Source: Pseudomonadota bacterium
Lineage (GTDB): Bacteria > Pseudomonadota > Gammaproteobacteria > Burkholderiales > Burkholderiaceae_C
DNA: 46,281 nucleotides
Assembly (NCBI GenBank): GCA_023442945.1
Contig: JAEZWW010000039.1
Coordinates: 1 to 46,281, forward strand
Direction: 5' to 3'
Positions 1 through 8,515 of this stretch are shown here, one piece after another. Both the position numbers and the translations under genes were made by a program. Under the pieces are notes generated by a model that was not told where the DNA came from, made no database searches, and saw nothing but the letters and a program-made list of their open reading frames with translations. Position 1 is the stretch's first letter, and each line of letters starts with the position of its first letter.

Positions 1-668
1 TTCAGAACGCCAGCAACATTGCGTTTGATCTGAGATACCCAGGCCAGCAGTACGACAAAGAGACTGGGCTGTACTACAACCACCACCGGGTCTACGATCC
101 TTATCTGACGGTGGGGTATATGGAGGCCGATCCGATTGGGCTCGAGGGCGGGTGGAATCGGTTTGGGTATGTGGGGGGGAATGCGCTGAATGCACACGAT
201 GCTAGTGGTCTGGAAATAGAGTGGTCGGGACGAACTTGGGCACTTGGCGCTTCCGTAGGCGTGGGCGGTCAATATATTAATTTTGAGCTTACCTCAGAAT
301 GTAAATGCGGAAAGCAATACAAAATCTCAGGGCATGCGCTTCTCGGTACGATGGGCGCGGGTCTTAAGCTTCCGATTGGAAAGGCATTGGAGAAATTTTC
401 CGGGTCTGCTGGGGGGGCGAAATTCATTGATCGTTGGCGAGACTGCCCAGATCCTGGAGCGGCACAAGGCAGTGCTTGGGCGAGCGGGATTGCGGTAACC
501 CCTTTGTTTGCTGGTAGAAATCTGCTTTCAGTAAATCAACTCGGGCGATTAAAAAATTATAGCCTAATTGATGGGCCAACAGTTGGGCTTGATTTAAGTA
601 TGCAAATAGCGATGGGATACAGCTGGGTTTCGAAGGTCGAGGAGCTTAGTTCATGTTGCGAAAAATAG
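1..668 (+). CDS. Rhs-family protein, C-terminal part with toxin-like tip (5' end outside window)
   Basis: The reading frame is open from the first base, so the gene starts upstream. The first ~70 codons read as an Rhs/YD-repeat core end: GQQYDKETGLYYNHHRVYDP followed by an ADPIGL motif and YVGGNALNAHDASGL. Rhs proteins form a shell around a C-terminal toxin and cut it free at a paired motif, DPxG-x18-DPxG. Here the spacing is kept, but the second motif is DASG, so its proline is missing. From base 210 the tip (about 152 residues) is unlike the core and more AT-rich, the usual sign of an exchanged toxin module. I do not recognise its fold; it is glycine-rich with a CKCG cluster. It overlaps the next small gene by 16 bases. 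The Rhs assignment is firm; toxin activity is inferred. Confidence 0.85.
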   Translation, partial: QNASNIAFDLRYPGQQYDKETGLYYNHHRVYDPYLTVGYMEADPIGLEGGWNRFGYVGGNALNAHDASGLEIEWSGRTWALGASVGVGGQYINFELTSECKCGKQYKISGHALLGTMGAGLKLPIGKALEKFSGSAGGAKFIDRWRDCPDPGAAQGSAWASGIAVTPLFAGRNLLSVNQLGRLKNYSLIDGPTVGLDLSMQIAMGYSWVSKVEELSSCCEK

Positions 669-859
669 AATGGAACTGGTGGAAAAGGGCTGTTGCTTCG
701 GTCTTTTTTTTATTGGCGGTCGTTGTTATTCTTTTGGTGATAAATGAAGAGTGGGCGACTATATTCATTAGAAGTGAGCCCATCATCGCAATATTATTTG
801 TTATTTTTTGGATTATAGCGCCAAGATTAATTGAGGTTATATTTGGACGCGATGAATAA
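653..859 (+). CDS. Small two-helix membrane protein, candidate immunity protein for the Rhs tip
   Basis: This 68-residue protein begins inside the last codons of the Rhs gene. It has two strongly hydrophobic segments (about residues 13-30 and 42-62) separated by a short loop, and charged ends (RKIEWNWWKR at the start, FGRDE at the end). It is AT-rich like the Rhs tip and unlike the rest of the window. Its position directly after, and overlapping, an Rhs toxin tip is where immunity genes sit. I do not recognise the family. A membrane immunity protein would fit a toxin acting at the inner membrane or in the periplasm. That is inference from position and topology only. Confidence 0.6.
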   Translation: MLRKIEWNWWKRAVASVFFLLAVVVILLVINEEWATIFIRSEPIIAILFVIFWIIAPRLIEVIFGRDE

Positions 860-1382
860 TTAAATTCGACGATGGGTTGGACTTGTTAGTGATTTTTATG
901 AATAGCTGATTTTGTTTTGTGGAATTGTTGGCCCAATCTCTGGATTTCGGGCGCGAAAATGGAGTTTTGGATCCGTTCGATTCGGGTTGGTGCTAGCGTA
1001 GAACTTGGCGTCGTTCAATGCAGTGTCCAAACGCGGCTTGCCGGCGGAAGCCCGGTGTAATTTCCTACTGCTTTCGGAAGGGCAGGGACGATCGGGACGC
1101 CACTCTTGTGTCCAGACCTAGCGAGAAAAATGGCGCTCTCATACCTACACACGACAGGCGTGTCAGATCAAACGCGCGGCCGCCGTGGTCGTCATGGGGT
1201 CAAGCTTTGCGGCGACTCAACCGCACTCCCATATGGACGCGCCAAGAGCACTGGCAATCTCTATCTAGTGGGGACCCGCTTAGCTGTCAGATGCGTGCAC
1301 ATCGTAGGAGGTGTGCTGGCTCCAATCCGGCTGAATAACGCGGATGAAGAGCTAGTTCCAGTTCCTTGGCGAGCCCTAATGT
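860..1382. other. Gene-poor stretch, likely interior edge of an integrated element
   Basis: I see no convincing gene here. The open frames lack ribosome sites and have unlike-protein composition. The first ~150 bases are AT-rich like the Rhs tip, and the rest is mixed. It looks like decayed island sequence between the Rhs cassette and the putative attachment site at 1443-1462. Confidence 0.4.
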
Positions 1383-1404
1383 TTTGGGGGCAACTTTGGG
1401 GGCA
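1383..1404 (+). repeat. Two direct repeats TTTGGGGGCA, possible integrase arm sites
   Basis: TTTGGGGGCA occurs at 1383-1392 and again at 1395-1404, a 12-base period, about 40 bases inside the tRNA-like 3' end at 1443-1462. Short direct repeats next to an attachment site are typical binding sites for tyrosine recombinases. No integrase gene is in the window, so the role is inferred. Confidence 0.4.
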
Positions 1405-1432
1405 GATCTCGATGAATTGCCTTATGCCACCA

Positions 1433-1813
1433 TCAGAGATGTGAATCCCGCCACGCCGACCATTTATACAAGGACTTAGCTTCGAAAGGGGCTAAGTCCT
1501 TTTTCTTTTTCGGGCCAATTATCCGCCCCGGAGCCGCGCTGTAGCCGGATAGCGCTGGCTGACGCGCCGGGGCGACGAGCCACGCTGGATGCGCTTCGTT
1601 AGCGAACCAAACTGTGCAGCGCCTAGCGACCTCCATTTCATCCACGCGCCTCCAACCGCAGAGCGGCGTTGCAGTTGCATGCCGATCGAACGTGCGCGTC
1701 AACTCGCGATAAAGCCGTGCGCGATCGGTGTGAGGTAACCGCAGCAGGGCGCCCACCAACAGCAAGTCAACCAGCGCGAGTTGCTTACCTGCTGGAATCG
1801 GTGCGCCATCCAA
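1433..1813 (-). CDS. Doubtful hypothetical protein or gene remnant
   Basis: An open frame of 126 codons with a TTG start and no clear ribosome site. Its first ~75 residues look protein-like (ALVDLLLVGALLRLPHTDRA, then FDRHATATPLCGW), but the last third runs through the terminator at 1470-1510 and is low-complexity lysine. If real, it is probably the 5' part of a gene truncated by the island boundary. I recognise no family. A palindrome lies five bases upstream of the start (1818-1842). Confidence 0.25.
   Translation of the reverse strand: MDGAPIPAGKQLALVDLLLVGALLRLPHTDRARLYRELTRTFDRHATATPLCGWRRVDEMEVARRCTVWFANEAHPAWLVAPARQPALSGYSAAPGRIIGPKKKKDLAPFEAKSLYKWSAWRDSHL
1443..1462 (+). other. tRNA-Pro-like 3' end fragment, candidate attachment-site (attR) remnant
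   Basis: The bases GAATCCCGCCACGCCGACCA look like the 3' part of a proline tRNA: T-loop end, 3' T-stem, acceptor strand, then ACCA. The upstream half of a tRNA is absent. A strong terminator follows at 1470-1510, as expected downstream of a real tRNA. Integrating elements that target tRNA genes leave such a fragment at their far end. The intact tRNA would have to lie left of the window. Confidence 0.45.
1470..1510 (+). terminator. Rho-independent terminator
   Basis: A perfect 11-bp stem, AAGGACTTAGC (1470-1480) with GCTAAGTCCTT (1491-1501), has a 10-base loop and runs into a T-rich tract. It directly follows the tRNA-like fragment and probably belonged to that tRNA transcript. Confidence 0.8.
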
Positions 1814-1817
1814 GCTT

Positions 1818-1842
1818 CAATATTTCCAAATTTGGAACATTG
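1818..1842. promoter_or_regulatory. 25-bp imperfect palindrome, operator candidate
   Basis: CAATATTTCC and GGAACATTG flank AAATTT; the core TCCAAATTTGGA (1825-1836) is a perfect 12-bp palindrome. It sits in the only AT-rich intergenic stretch of the area (1818-1895), between the doubtful minus-strand frame and the isochorismatase gene. It could bind a dimeric repressor; no regulator gene is adjacent. Confidence 0.4.
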
Positions 1843-2071
1843 AGACATTGATTGTCGTATTTTAAATTTATTGTTCTAAAAACATAATTCTCTCATGCTC
1901 AATGAACGGCTTGCCCAAGGCGGTTAGCGCAAGAGATTTCCTGTCTGCGGACGGGGGCAACAGGCGCCTGAGCTGCTGTCGCAGACCAGCATGCAGCTTT
2001 TCATGCGCTCATTGGGCAAATCGACGCGTCGTCGTTCGGCGCATTTTTCAATCCAGTTTTAGGAGGCCCCC

Positions 2072-2710
2072 ATGGCCAGTGAACCGATCCGCGATCCCAA
2101 GAAAGACGACCTGTTGACGCCGCAGAACGCTGCGTTCATCGTCATCGACTACCAGCCCGTGCAAGTCAACTCCATCGCTTCGATAGACCGTCAGCTCATG
2201 GTCAACAATATCGTTGGGGCCGCCAAGGCTGCCGTGGTGTATGGCCTGCCGATCGTGCATTCCACGGTGAACGTGAAAACGGGTCTCAACAAGCCGCCGA
2301 TCTCGCAATTGCAGAAGGTGCTGAAAGACTTCCCGACCTACGACCGCACCACGATCAATTCGTGGGAAGACGTCGAATTCAAGAAGGCGGTCGAAGCGAC
2401 GGGCCGAAAGAAGCTGATCATGACGGCGTTGTGGACCGAGGCCTGTCTGACTTTCCCCGCGCTGGATGCGCTGCGCGAAGGCTACGAGGTGTACGTTGTC
2501 GCCGATGTGGTGGGCGGAACTTCGGTCACGGCCCACGACATGGCGCTGCGCCGCATCGAGCAAGCCGGCGGCAAGATGATCAGCGTGCCTCAGTTGTTCT
2601 GCGAGTTGCAGCGCGACTGGAACCGCCAGGAGACCGTGCCGCAATTCATGGACCTGTTCATCGAGACCGGCGGCACGGCGGGGCTGCAGTTCGCCTCCGA
2701 ACGTCCGTGA
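2072..2710 (+). CDS. Isochorismatase-family cysteine hydrolase (YcaC-like)
   Basis: A 212-residue protein of the isochorismatase/nicotinamidase fold. The catalytic triad can be placed: Asp in FIVIDYQ near residue 26, Lys in GRKKLIMT near residue 113, and the nucleophile Cys in LWTEACLTFPAL near residue 123. The pattern WTEAC-LTFPAL with a following VADVVGGTS is typical of the YcaC branch, whose physiological substrate is unknown; members hydrolyse small amides or act as uncharacterised hydrolases. The start is well set by AGGAGG seven bases before the ATG. It appears to be a single-gene unit: AT-rich promoter region upstream and a strong hairpin right after the stop. Confidence 0.88.
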   Translation: MASEPIRDPKKDDLLTPQNAAFIVIDYQPVQVNSIASIDRQLMVNNIVGAAKAAVVYGLPIVHSTVNVKTGLNKPPISQLQKVLKDFPTYDRTTINSWEDVEFKKAVEATGRKKLIMTALWTEACLTFPALDALREGYEVYVVADVVGGTSVTAHDMALRRIEQAGGKMISVPQLFCELQRDWNRQETVPQFMDLFIETGGTAGLQFASERP

Positions 2711-2737
2711 TCTCGCAAGCAACCCATTGACGAAGGA

Positions 2738-2765
2738 ATCGCAGCGCCCTCTCGGGCGCTGCGAT
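2738..2765 (+). terminator. Strong hairpin after the isochorismatase gene
   Basis: A perfect 12-bp stem, ATCGCAGCGCCC with GGGCGCTGCGAT, around a TCTC loop, 27 bases after the stop codon. There is no long T tract. It argues against the FUSC gene starting at the early ATG at 2764. Confidence 0.6.
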
Positions 2766-2889
2766 GGTTGCGGCCCACCTGGGCGCGTCGCGCTCCCCCA
2801 GGAAGGCGTCACCCGCTCAGATGGTCGGGACGCCGTCGCCGCTGGACGGTTTCAGCCGATTCCCCTGTGCCACCAGTTCCTCCACCCCC

Positions 2890-5085
2890 ATGCCTGCCAT
2901 GACAGCACTACACGCCTCGCCATTGCGCGCGCTTTCGCAGCGCGTGATCGTGACCACCAGAACGTGGTGGCAGGTGGACCGTGGACGACTGGTTCATGTA
3001 TTGAAGACCGTGTTGGCCTTGGTGCTGAGCCTGTGGCTGTGCATGCGCCTGGAACTGTCCCAGCCCCGCACGGCGATGGTTTCGGTTGTCATTTTGATGA
3101 TGCACCAGCAGGCTGGTCCCGTAATCGCGCGCGGCTTTTACCGCGCTGCCGGGATGTTGATTGGCAGCTTGGCTGGTCTATTGCTGATGGTGCTCTTTCC
3201 GCAGCAGCCTGTGCCTTTCTTTTTGGCCTTGGCCGTTTGGGCTGGTGTTTGCGTTTGGGGTGCGGCGTACTACCGCAACTACCAGGCCTACGGCTTCGTG
3301 CTTGCCGGTTACGCCATTGCGATCACGGCGGTGCCCGCCTGGAGCCAGCCGCACACAGTTTTCGACAACGTGACGGAAGCTTTCTTTGAGGTCCTGGTGG
3401 GCGTCGTCAGCGCCAGCCTGGTCAGCGCGCTCATCCTGCCGCAGCACGTTGGGCAGGCGCTGTTCGGGGCAGGGCAACGGCACGCCAGCAGTTTTATCGG
3501 CTTCGTTCGCCGCATGCTCCGCGGCGAATTGGAAGGTGCCGACGTCGGCCAGATGCATGTCCAACTGGTCGGCGAGCGCGCACTGATCGAGAACCTGCGC
3601 AGTGGCGCTGTGTTCGAAGACCCCGCGTTGCGTCTGGGCAACCCGATCATGGCCCAACTCAATCACGATTTTCTGGACGCCAGCGCCGGTTTTCATGCGA
3701 TGCGGCAAGTGCGCGAGCGCGCACAGCGATGGGGCGACGCTGCTGCGCTGGGTGCCATCACGCCCTTGTTTGCCGAGCTGGAAGCAGTGCTGCCAGGGGA
3801 CCCCGTTGGCCCCATGCTGTCGCTGGCGCAGTTCCAGGCATTGCGCGATCACCTGCAGGTGTTCATGCCGCAACTGCCGGAACGGATCGCGGTCTACCGT
3901 GAGACCCTGGCCGCCGATGACGAATCAGCGCGGCGCGCGTTCGCGGCCGCCGCGTCTTCGCTGTATTTCGCGGCAGCGGACCTCCAGAGATATGTCGAAG
4001 GTTTTCTGGCGATCCGCGAACAGCCCCGGCTGCGCGCTGCGTCCGACGCGCAGAGTTTCAAGATGCGTTCGCGCCGGATCATCAACACCGCGAATGCCAT
4101 GGCAGCGCAGGCCTCGGGATGGCGCGCGTTTATTGCTGTGCTGATCGTTGCGGCGCTGTGGGTCGCCTCCGGCTGGACCGGTGGCGCGAGCGCGGTGGTG
4201 ACCGTCACGATCACCAGCGCCCTGTTTGCGGTGTTCCCACGCCCTGCGGCCGCTACCCGGCAGATCTTCTGGGGCTGTCTGGCTGGCTGGGCGGCTGCGT
4301 TCGTTTTTACATTCTTTCTGGCGCCAAGGCTTGATGGCTTCCTGTTGCTGGCGCTGGCCATCGCGCCGTTCATCGCGATCGGTAGCTACGCCAACAGCTT
4401 CATGCAGACCGCCGTGTTCGGTCTCGGCTTCAACATCTATTTCTGCTTCATTGCCAACGTGACCAACCCGTTGAAGCTGGATCCCGTGGGCATGCTCGAC
4501 ACGGGGTTCGCGCTGCTGGCCGGGATCGCCGTGGCCTGGTTGGCATTTGCCGTGATCGTGCCGTACGCCGGCGACTGGGCGACGTCCAACTACCTGCGCC
4601 AGATTCGTCGGATGGTCAGCCGGACGGCGGCGCACGCACCCCTGCGCGACGACTTGCTGCTGCGCTTCGAGAGTGGCATGCGCGACTTCACGATCCAGGC
4701 AGCCGCACGGCCGGTGGATGGCCCGGCCGGTCGCCGCCAGTTGCTGGGTTGGGCCTTTGTCGCGCTGGAAGTAGGGCGTGGGCTGATCCGGTTGCGCGAG
4801 GAAAGCCAACGCTACCCCGCCGGATTGCCGGCCGAATGGCCGCAGACCCTGCGGGAGCTGCGACATGCAATGGCGCAACTGTTTGCGCAAGTGACGCCCG
4901 AGCATCACGCACAGGCCCTGTTGGCGGTGCGCCATGCCTTAGCGATCTTGCCGCGCCGTCCGCGCTTTGACCCAGCCCCGGAGATCGCCGTGGGCTTCCA
5001 CATGCGCGCATTGCTGCAGGCAATGGAGTTAACGCTGCTCGACGACAGCATGCCGCTGTACCCCAAGGAGAAGACTGCGCCATGA
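2890..5085 (+). CDS. FUSC-family inner-membrane efflux protein (AaeB/FusC-like)
   Basis: About 731 residues with the FUSC layout: a block of six or so membrane helices near the N-terminus (LVHVLKTVLALVLSLWLCMR onward to SALILP), a long cytoplasmic middle, and a second block of helices (ALWVASGWTGGAS to FAVIVPYAG) with a C-terminal tail. The family exports aromatic acids and similar compounds (fusaric acid, p-hydroxybenzoate) together with a HlyD-type adaptor. It is the first gene of a four-gene operon with overlapping ends. The frame is open from 2764, but that start falls in the terminator hairpin; 2890 or 2899 fits the family better, although neither has a clear ribosome site. Substrate unknown. 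Confidence 0.85.
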   Translation: MPAMTALHASPLRALSQRVIVTTRTWWQVDRGRLVHVLKTVLALVLSLWLCMRLELSQPRTAMVSVVILMMHQQAGPVIARGFYRAAGMLIGSLAGLLLMVLFPQQPVPFFLALAVWAGVCVWGAAYYRNYQAYGFVLAGYAIAITAVPAWSQPHTVFDNVTEAFFEVLVGVVSASLVSALILPQHVGQALFGAGQRHASSFIGFVRRMLRGELEGADVGQMHVQLVGERALIENLRSGAVFEDPALRLGNPIMAQLNHDFLDASAGFHAMRQVRERAQRWGDAAALGAITPLFAELEAVLPGDPVGPMLSLAQFQALRDHLQVFMPQLPERIAVYRETLAADDESARRAFAAAASSLYFAAADLQRYVEGFLAIREQPRLRAASDAQSFKMRSRRIINTANAMAAQASGWRAFIAVLIVAALWVASGWTGGASAVVTVTITSALFAVFPRPAAATRQIFWGCLAGWAAAFVFTFFLAPRLDGFLLLALAIAPFIAIGSYANSFMQTAVFGLGFNIYFCFIANVTNPLKLDPVGMLDTGFALLAGIAVAWLAFAVIVPYAGDWATSNYLRQIRRMVSRTAAHAPLRDDLLLRFESGMRDFTIQAAARPVDGPAGRRQLLGWAFVALEVGRGLIRLREESQRYPAGLPAEWPQTLRELRHAMAQLFAQVTPEHHAQALLAVRHALAILPRRPRFDPAPEIAVGFHMRALLQAMELTLLDDSMPLYPKEKTAP

Positions 5086-6614
5086 AGACGATGTTCATTC
5101 CCAGGTGGCTGGGTGTTGCTGCCATGAGCGGGCTGTTGTTGGCGTGCGCCAACACGGGCGGCGTCGCGCCTCGTTCGCAGCTTGAATTCCCCGCATTGGC
5201 CAATGCCGACATGGGCGCTGCAGTGCGCGCGGCTGATCAGGGCGCGGCATGGCCTGAGAGCACCTGGTGGCATGCGTGGCAAGACCCTCAGCTCAACCGC
5301 TTGGTGGACCGTGCCGTGGCTGGGCACCCGGACTTGCGTATCGCCCAGGCGCGGTTGGACCAGGCCGAAGCGCAGGCGCGGGTTGCCGGTGCTGCCGGCC
5401 AACTGCAGGGTGATTTGGGTTCCGCCATCGGCCATCAGCGCTACCCGCGCTACGCGTCGCCGTCGCCGCCTGGTGGCCACGCGGTCTGGAGCAACAGCGT
5501 CGGAGTCAACCTGGCCTACGACCTGGACCTCTGGGGCCGCCACCGGGCTGCCACGGACGCGGCGTTGAATGCTGCGCAGGCCGCTGCTGCTGAGCGCCGG
5601 GCGGTGCAGTTGGCGCTGCACACCGCTGTGGTGCGTGCCTATGTTCAGCTGGCGCTGCAGTTTGAATTGCTGGACGCGGCGCAGGCGCTTCAAGCGCAAG
5701 CTGCAAAGCAGCGCAACATCGCTGTCGAGCGCCGTCGCGCCGGACTGGGGACCGAGTTGGATGTGACGCGGGCCGAGGCGCAGTTGGCCGCCAGCGCTGG
5801 TGAGGTCGAAGCAGTGGGGCGCCGAACGGCCCTGTCGCGCCATCAGCTGGCGGCGTTGACCGGGCAAGGGCCGGGTGGCGGCAACGCGATCGAGCGGCCA
5901 ACGCTCCAGCTCGCCGTGCCCGTGAACTTGCCGGCCCACCTGCCAATGGGCCTGCTCGGTCATCGGCCGGACATCGTGGCGCTGCGCTGGCAGGTCGAAT
6001 CCGCAGCCAAGGGGATGGACGTGGCGCACGCCGCCTTCTACCCAAACGTCAATCTGATGGGCTTGCTCAGCCTGGCGTCGACGGCCACGTTCGGCGGTTT
6101 TCTGAACTTCATCAACGACGATGCCGTTGGGTACCGCGCTGGTGTGGCGGTGTCCTTGCCAATCTTCGATGGCGGCCGCCGCCAGGGACAGTACGGCCAG
6201 GCCGTGGCCGGCTACGACCTGGCGGTGGAGGCGTACCACAAAGGTGTGCTCGCCGCCATGCAGCAGGTGGCCGACCAGGTCGTGTCGCTGGGCGCATTGG
6301 CGCGCGAAGAGGGCCACGCCGCTCAGGCGCGTGACCAGGCCGAGCGCGCCTTTGCGCTGGCGGAGCGCGGTTACCAGGCCGGCATCACCGAATACCTGGA
6401 CGTGCTGGCTGCGCAATCGGAGCTGAACCGCCAGCGTCAGCAGGTCGCCAGGCTCCAGAGCCAGCGCTTTGAGGCGTGGGCGCAGCTTATGGCGGCGCTT
6501 GGCGGCGGCATGGAGGAGGGCGAGGCCAGCGCGCCCACGGCCGGCCTCGCCCCAGCACCGTCGATCACCGATCGGCAACTGCCACGCGCACAGGAGGTGC
6601 CCAATGCCTCGTGA
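5082..6614 (+). CDS. NodT-family outer-membrane efflux lipoprotein
   Basis: A 510-residue TolC-like channel protein. The N-terminus is a lipoprotein signal with the acylated cysteine at residue 22 (SGLLLACANT). Two OEP repeats follow: the WWHAWQDPQLNRLVDRAVAG segment and the long helical, alanine/glutamine-rich pairs, plus GHRPDIVALRWQVESAAKGM typical of NodT proteins. Its ATG overlaps the FUSC stop by four bases, so the two are translationally coupled. It should form the outer-membrane duct for the FUSC/HlyD pump. Confidence 0.92.
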   Translation: MKTMFIPRWLGVAAMSGLLLACANTGGVAPRSQLEFPALANADMGAAVRAADQGAAWPESTWWHAWQDPQLNRLVDRAVAGHPDLRIAQARLDQAEAQARVAGAAGQLQGDLGSAIGHQRYPRYASPSPPGGHAVWSNSVGVNLAYDLDLWGRHRAATDAALNAAQAAAAERRAVQLALHTAVVRAYVQLALQFELLDAAQALQAQAAKQRNIAVERRRAGLGTELDVTRAEAQLAASAGEVEAVGRRTALSRHQLAALTGQGPGGGNAIERPTLQLAVPVNLPAHLPMGLLGHRPDIVALRWQVESAAKGMDVAHAAFYPNVNLMGLLSLASTATFGGFLNFINDDAVGYRAGVAVSLPIFDGGRRQGQYGQAVAGYDLAVEAYHKGVLAAMQQVADQVVSLGALAREEGHAAQARDQAERAFALAERGYQAGITEYLDVLAAQSELNRQRQQVARLQSQRFEAWAQLMAALGGGMEEGEASAPTAGLAPAPSITDRQLPRAQEVPNAS

Positions 6615-6804
6615 ACTGAGCTTCTTCTCTGTCTTGGTGCCCAGCCTGCTGGTGGTGGTGGCACTGACGACGGCGCTGTTCGTGCTGCTGGACCTCGCGC
6701 TTTCGCGCGCCGGGATGTACCGCCACGTGTGGCACCCGGCGCTGTTCCGCGCGGCGCTTTATGCCAGTCTTTGCTCGGGTGCGGTACTCGCCCTTCATTC
6801 ATAA
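6604..6804 (+). CDS. DUF1656 small membrane protein (AaeX-like)
   Basis: 66 residues, two predicted helices (about 8-30 and 47-64), beginning MPRELSFFSVLVPSLLV. DUF1656 proteins accompany FUSC/HlyD efflux pumps; their exact role is unknown. The ATG at 6604 has AGGAGG six bases upstream and lies inside the end of the preceding gene (overlap 11 bases). A longer reading to 6469 has no support. Confidence 0.85.
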   Translation: MPRELSFFSVLVPSLLVVVALTTALFVLLDLALSRAGMYRHVWHPALFRAALYASLCSGAVLALHS

Positions 6805-6843
6805 GCCGCGGCGAGCGCGCCCACTTTCATCTGGAACCCGATC

Positions 6844-7794
6844 ATGCGACTCAACCTGCCATCTTTTGTTCGCCTGGTGGCCACTTTGGTCATCCTGGCG
6901 CTGGCCATCTTCCTGACGCGGACAGTCTGGAAGGACTACATGTATTCGCCGTGGACGCGCGACGGCCGTGTGCGCGCCAACGTGGTCAGCGTTGCGCCCG
7001 ACGTCGCCGGTCTCGTGACCGAGGTGCGCGTGGTCGACAACCAGCGCGTGCGCAAGGGCGACGTGCTGTTCGTCATCGACCCGGCGCGCTTTGGCGACGC
7101 TTTGGCGCAGAGCGAGGCCGAGGTGGCCCGCGCCCGCGAACAGGTGGGGCAGGCCAAAGCACTGGTGACGCAGCGCGCGTCGGAGTTGGCGATGCGGCGC
7201 CAGCAGTCCGCACGCCGCGCTGAGCTGGCAGGCGACATCGTGTCGGAAGAAAGCCGCGCCAACGTGGGCGCGCAGGCGACGCAGGCGCAGGCGGCGCACA
7301 CCGCCGCACAGGCCGGCCAGCGCGCGGCCGAAGCCAGCTTGCGCGCCGCCGAAGCGGGCCGCGCCATCGTCGCCCGCAATCTGGCACGCAGCGCGGTGAA
7401 GGCGCCCGCCAATGGCTATATCACCAACCTGACGCTGCACCCCGGCGACTACGTGGCCGCTGGCGCCGCGCGCATGGCCCTGGTCGACGAAGACTCCTTC
7501 TGGGTCTACGGCTACTTCGAAGAAACGAAGCTGCCCCAGGTCCAGGTGGGCGATACCGCCGACATTCAATTGATGGGCGGTCAGGCGCCACTGAAGGGCC
7601 GTGTTGAAAGCATCGCCAGCGGCATCGTCGATCGCGACAACGTCACGGGCGCACAAGGCCTGGCCAACGTCAACCCGGTGTTCACCTGGGTGCGGCTGGC
7701 GCAGCGCGTGCCGGTGCGCATCGCACTGGAGGACGTGCCCGACAACGTGCACCTAGCGGCAGGGATGACTGCGACGGTGACCTTGCACCGTTAA
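6844..7794 (+). CDS. HlyD/EmrA-type periplasmic adaptor of the FUSC efflux pump
   Basis: A 316-residue membrane-fusion protein: one N-terminal helix (about residues 8-28), the biotinyl-lipoyl half VAPDVAGLVTEVRVVDNQRV, an alanine/glutamine-rich coiled coil (about 85-180), the second lipoyl half VKAPANGYITNLTLHPGDYV, and a beta-barrel with SFWVYGYFEETKL. It resembles AaeA. It is the last gene of the efflux operon, 39 bases after the DUF1656 gene. It bridges the inner-membrane FUSC protein and the NodT channel. Confidence 0.92.
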   Translation: MRLNLPSFVRLVATLVILALAIFLTRTVWKDYMYSPWTRDGRVRANVVSVAPDVAGLVTEVRVVDNQRVRKGDVLFVIDPARFGDALAQSEAEVARAREQVGQAKALVTQRASELAMRRQQSARRAELAGDIVSEESRANVGAQATQAQAAHTAAQAGQRAAEASLRAAEAGRAIVARNLARSAVKAPANGYITNLTLHPGDYVAAGAARMALVDEDSFWVYGYFEETKLPQVQVGDTADIQLMGGQAPLKGRVESIASGIVDRDNVTGAQGLANVNPVFTWVRLAQRVPVRIALEDVPDNVHLAAGMTATVTLHR

Positions 7795-8000
7795 GGGGTT
7801 GACGCGGCGGCGGCGTCTGGCGCGTCGGCCGTCAGATGGTCGAAGACTGTGTGAAGCGGGGACCGCCCGTGTTCTTGAGTTCGCCCGGCGCCGCGCTGCG
7901 CGTTGGGGCCTGGTGCAAGGATGCGGGGGCCTTGTAGGACTCCGGCGCGAGGCTCGCGCTGGGCGTCTGCCCCGTCGGTAGGTGGCACTTTTGGGTGTGA
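7795..8000. other. Intergenic sequence without visible gene
   Basis: Downstream of the efflux operon. The open frames here are arginine/proline-rich artefacts of high GC. Together with the repeat at 8001-8068 and the featureless 8069-8297, it makes a 500-base gene-free stretch before the tRNA. Confidence 0.5.
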
Positions 8001-8068
8001 TTTGCTATGTATTGCATAGCTGGCCGCGCAATACCCTCTAGCGCTACAGGCCCAATTGATTGAAATAC
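8001..8068 (-). repeat. Comamonadaceae-type intergenic repeat, copy 1
   Basis: On the minus strand it reads GGCCTGTAGCGCTAGAGGGT, then TTGCGCGGCCAGCT and the hairpin GCTATG/CATAGC. It is the same element as the other copies in this window. Confidence 0.75.
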
Positions 8069-8297
8069 CTGGCTGCAGTCGGCGACGCAGTGCACTGGCT
8101 GCGTGCTGTGCCGCTCGGCTATGCACGACATGGGCGCTGCTGTCCCGTGTGAGCGCCGATACCCGATCCAGCGCGACCGACCTTTTCGCAACAGCGGCTC
8201 CGTCTTGCGGCGGTTGCTGCGACCAACTTACCCCAGCCGTTTTGTCACCAACGGCTAATTGCAGCGGGAAGGTACCGGCGGGCGTTTGAAAACCGTT

Positions 8298-8314
8298 GTT
8301 GCCGTTGCGGCAAC
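8298..8314 (-). terminator. Hairpin downstream of tRNA-His
   Basis: GTTGCCG/CGGCAAC with a three-base loop, read on the minus strand just after the tRNA and followed by AACGGTTTT. Weak T tract, so only a probable terminator. Confidence 0.5.
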
Positions 8315-8331
8315 TGCCCGAATAGGAAAGA

Positions 8332-8408
8332 TGGGGTGGCTGATGGGACTCGAACCCACGACAACCAGGATCACAACCTGGGACTCTACCAACTGAGCTA
8401 CAGCCACC
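8332..8408 (-). tRNA. tRNA-His (anticodon GTG)
   Basis: The minus strand folds as a full tRNA: acceptor GTGGCTG pairs with CAGCCAC, the D arm is AGCTCAGTTGGTAGAG, the anticodon stem-loop CCAGGTTGTGATCCTGG carries GTG, and the T arm is GTGGGTTCGAGTCCCAT. CCA is encoded. The extra 5' G (8408) pairing with C73 is the identity mark of histidine tRNA. It stands alone between the efflux operon and the Bax-inhibitor gene. Confidence 0.97.
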
Positions 8409-8515
8409 GTCTGGAACTGCGCATTATAGCCACGATTTCGGGCGGAGCGGCGATGCCCTTGCGTTCCGGGTCGACCTGTGGCGGCCAAGCGATGCCCCCG
8501 ACCAGCGCGCAGCCC

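Noticed and set aside
1018..1338. 106-codon frame in the gene-poor stretch
   Set aside because: No ribosome site, Arg/Pro/Ser composition, not protein-like.
1443..1462. Complete tRNA-Pro gene
   Set aside because: Only the 3' end is present; the D and anticodon arms are missing upstream.
4905..6578. 557-codon minus-strand frame opposite the outer-membrane lipoprotein gene
   Set aside because: Shadow frame with no family resemblance.
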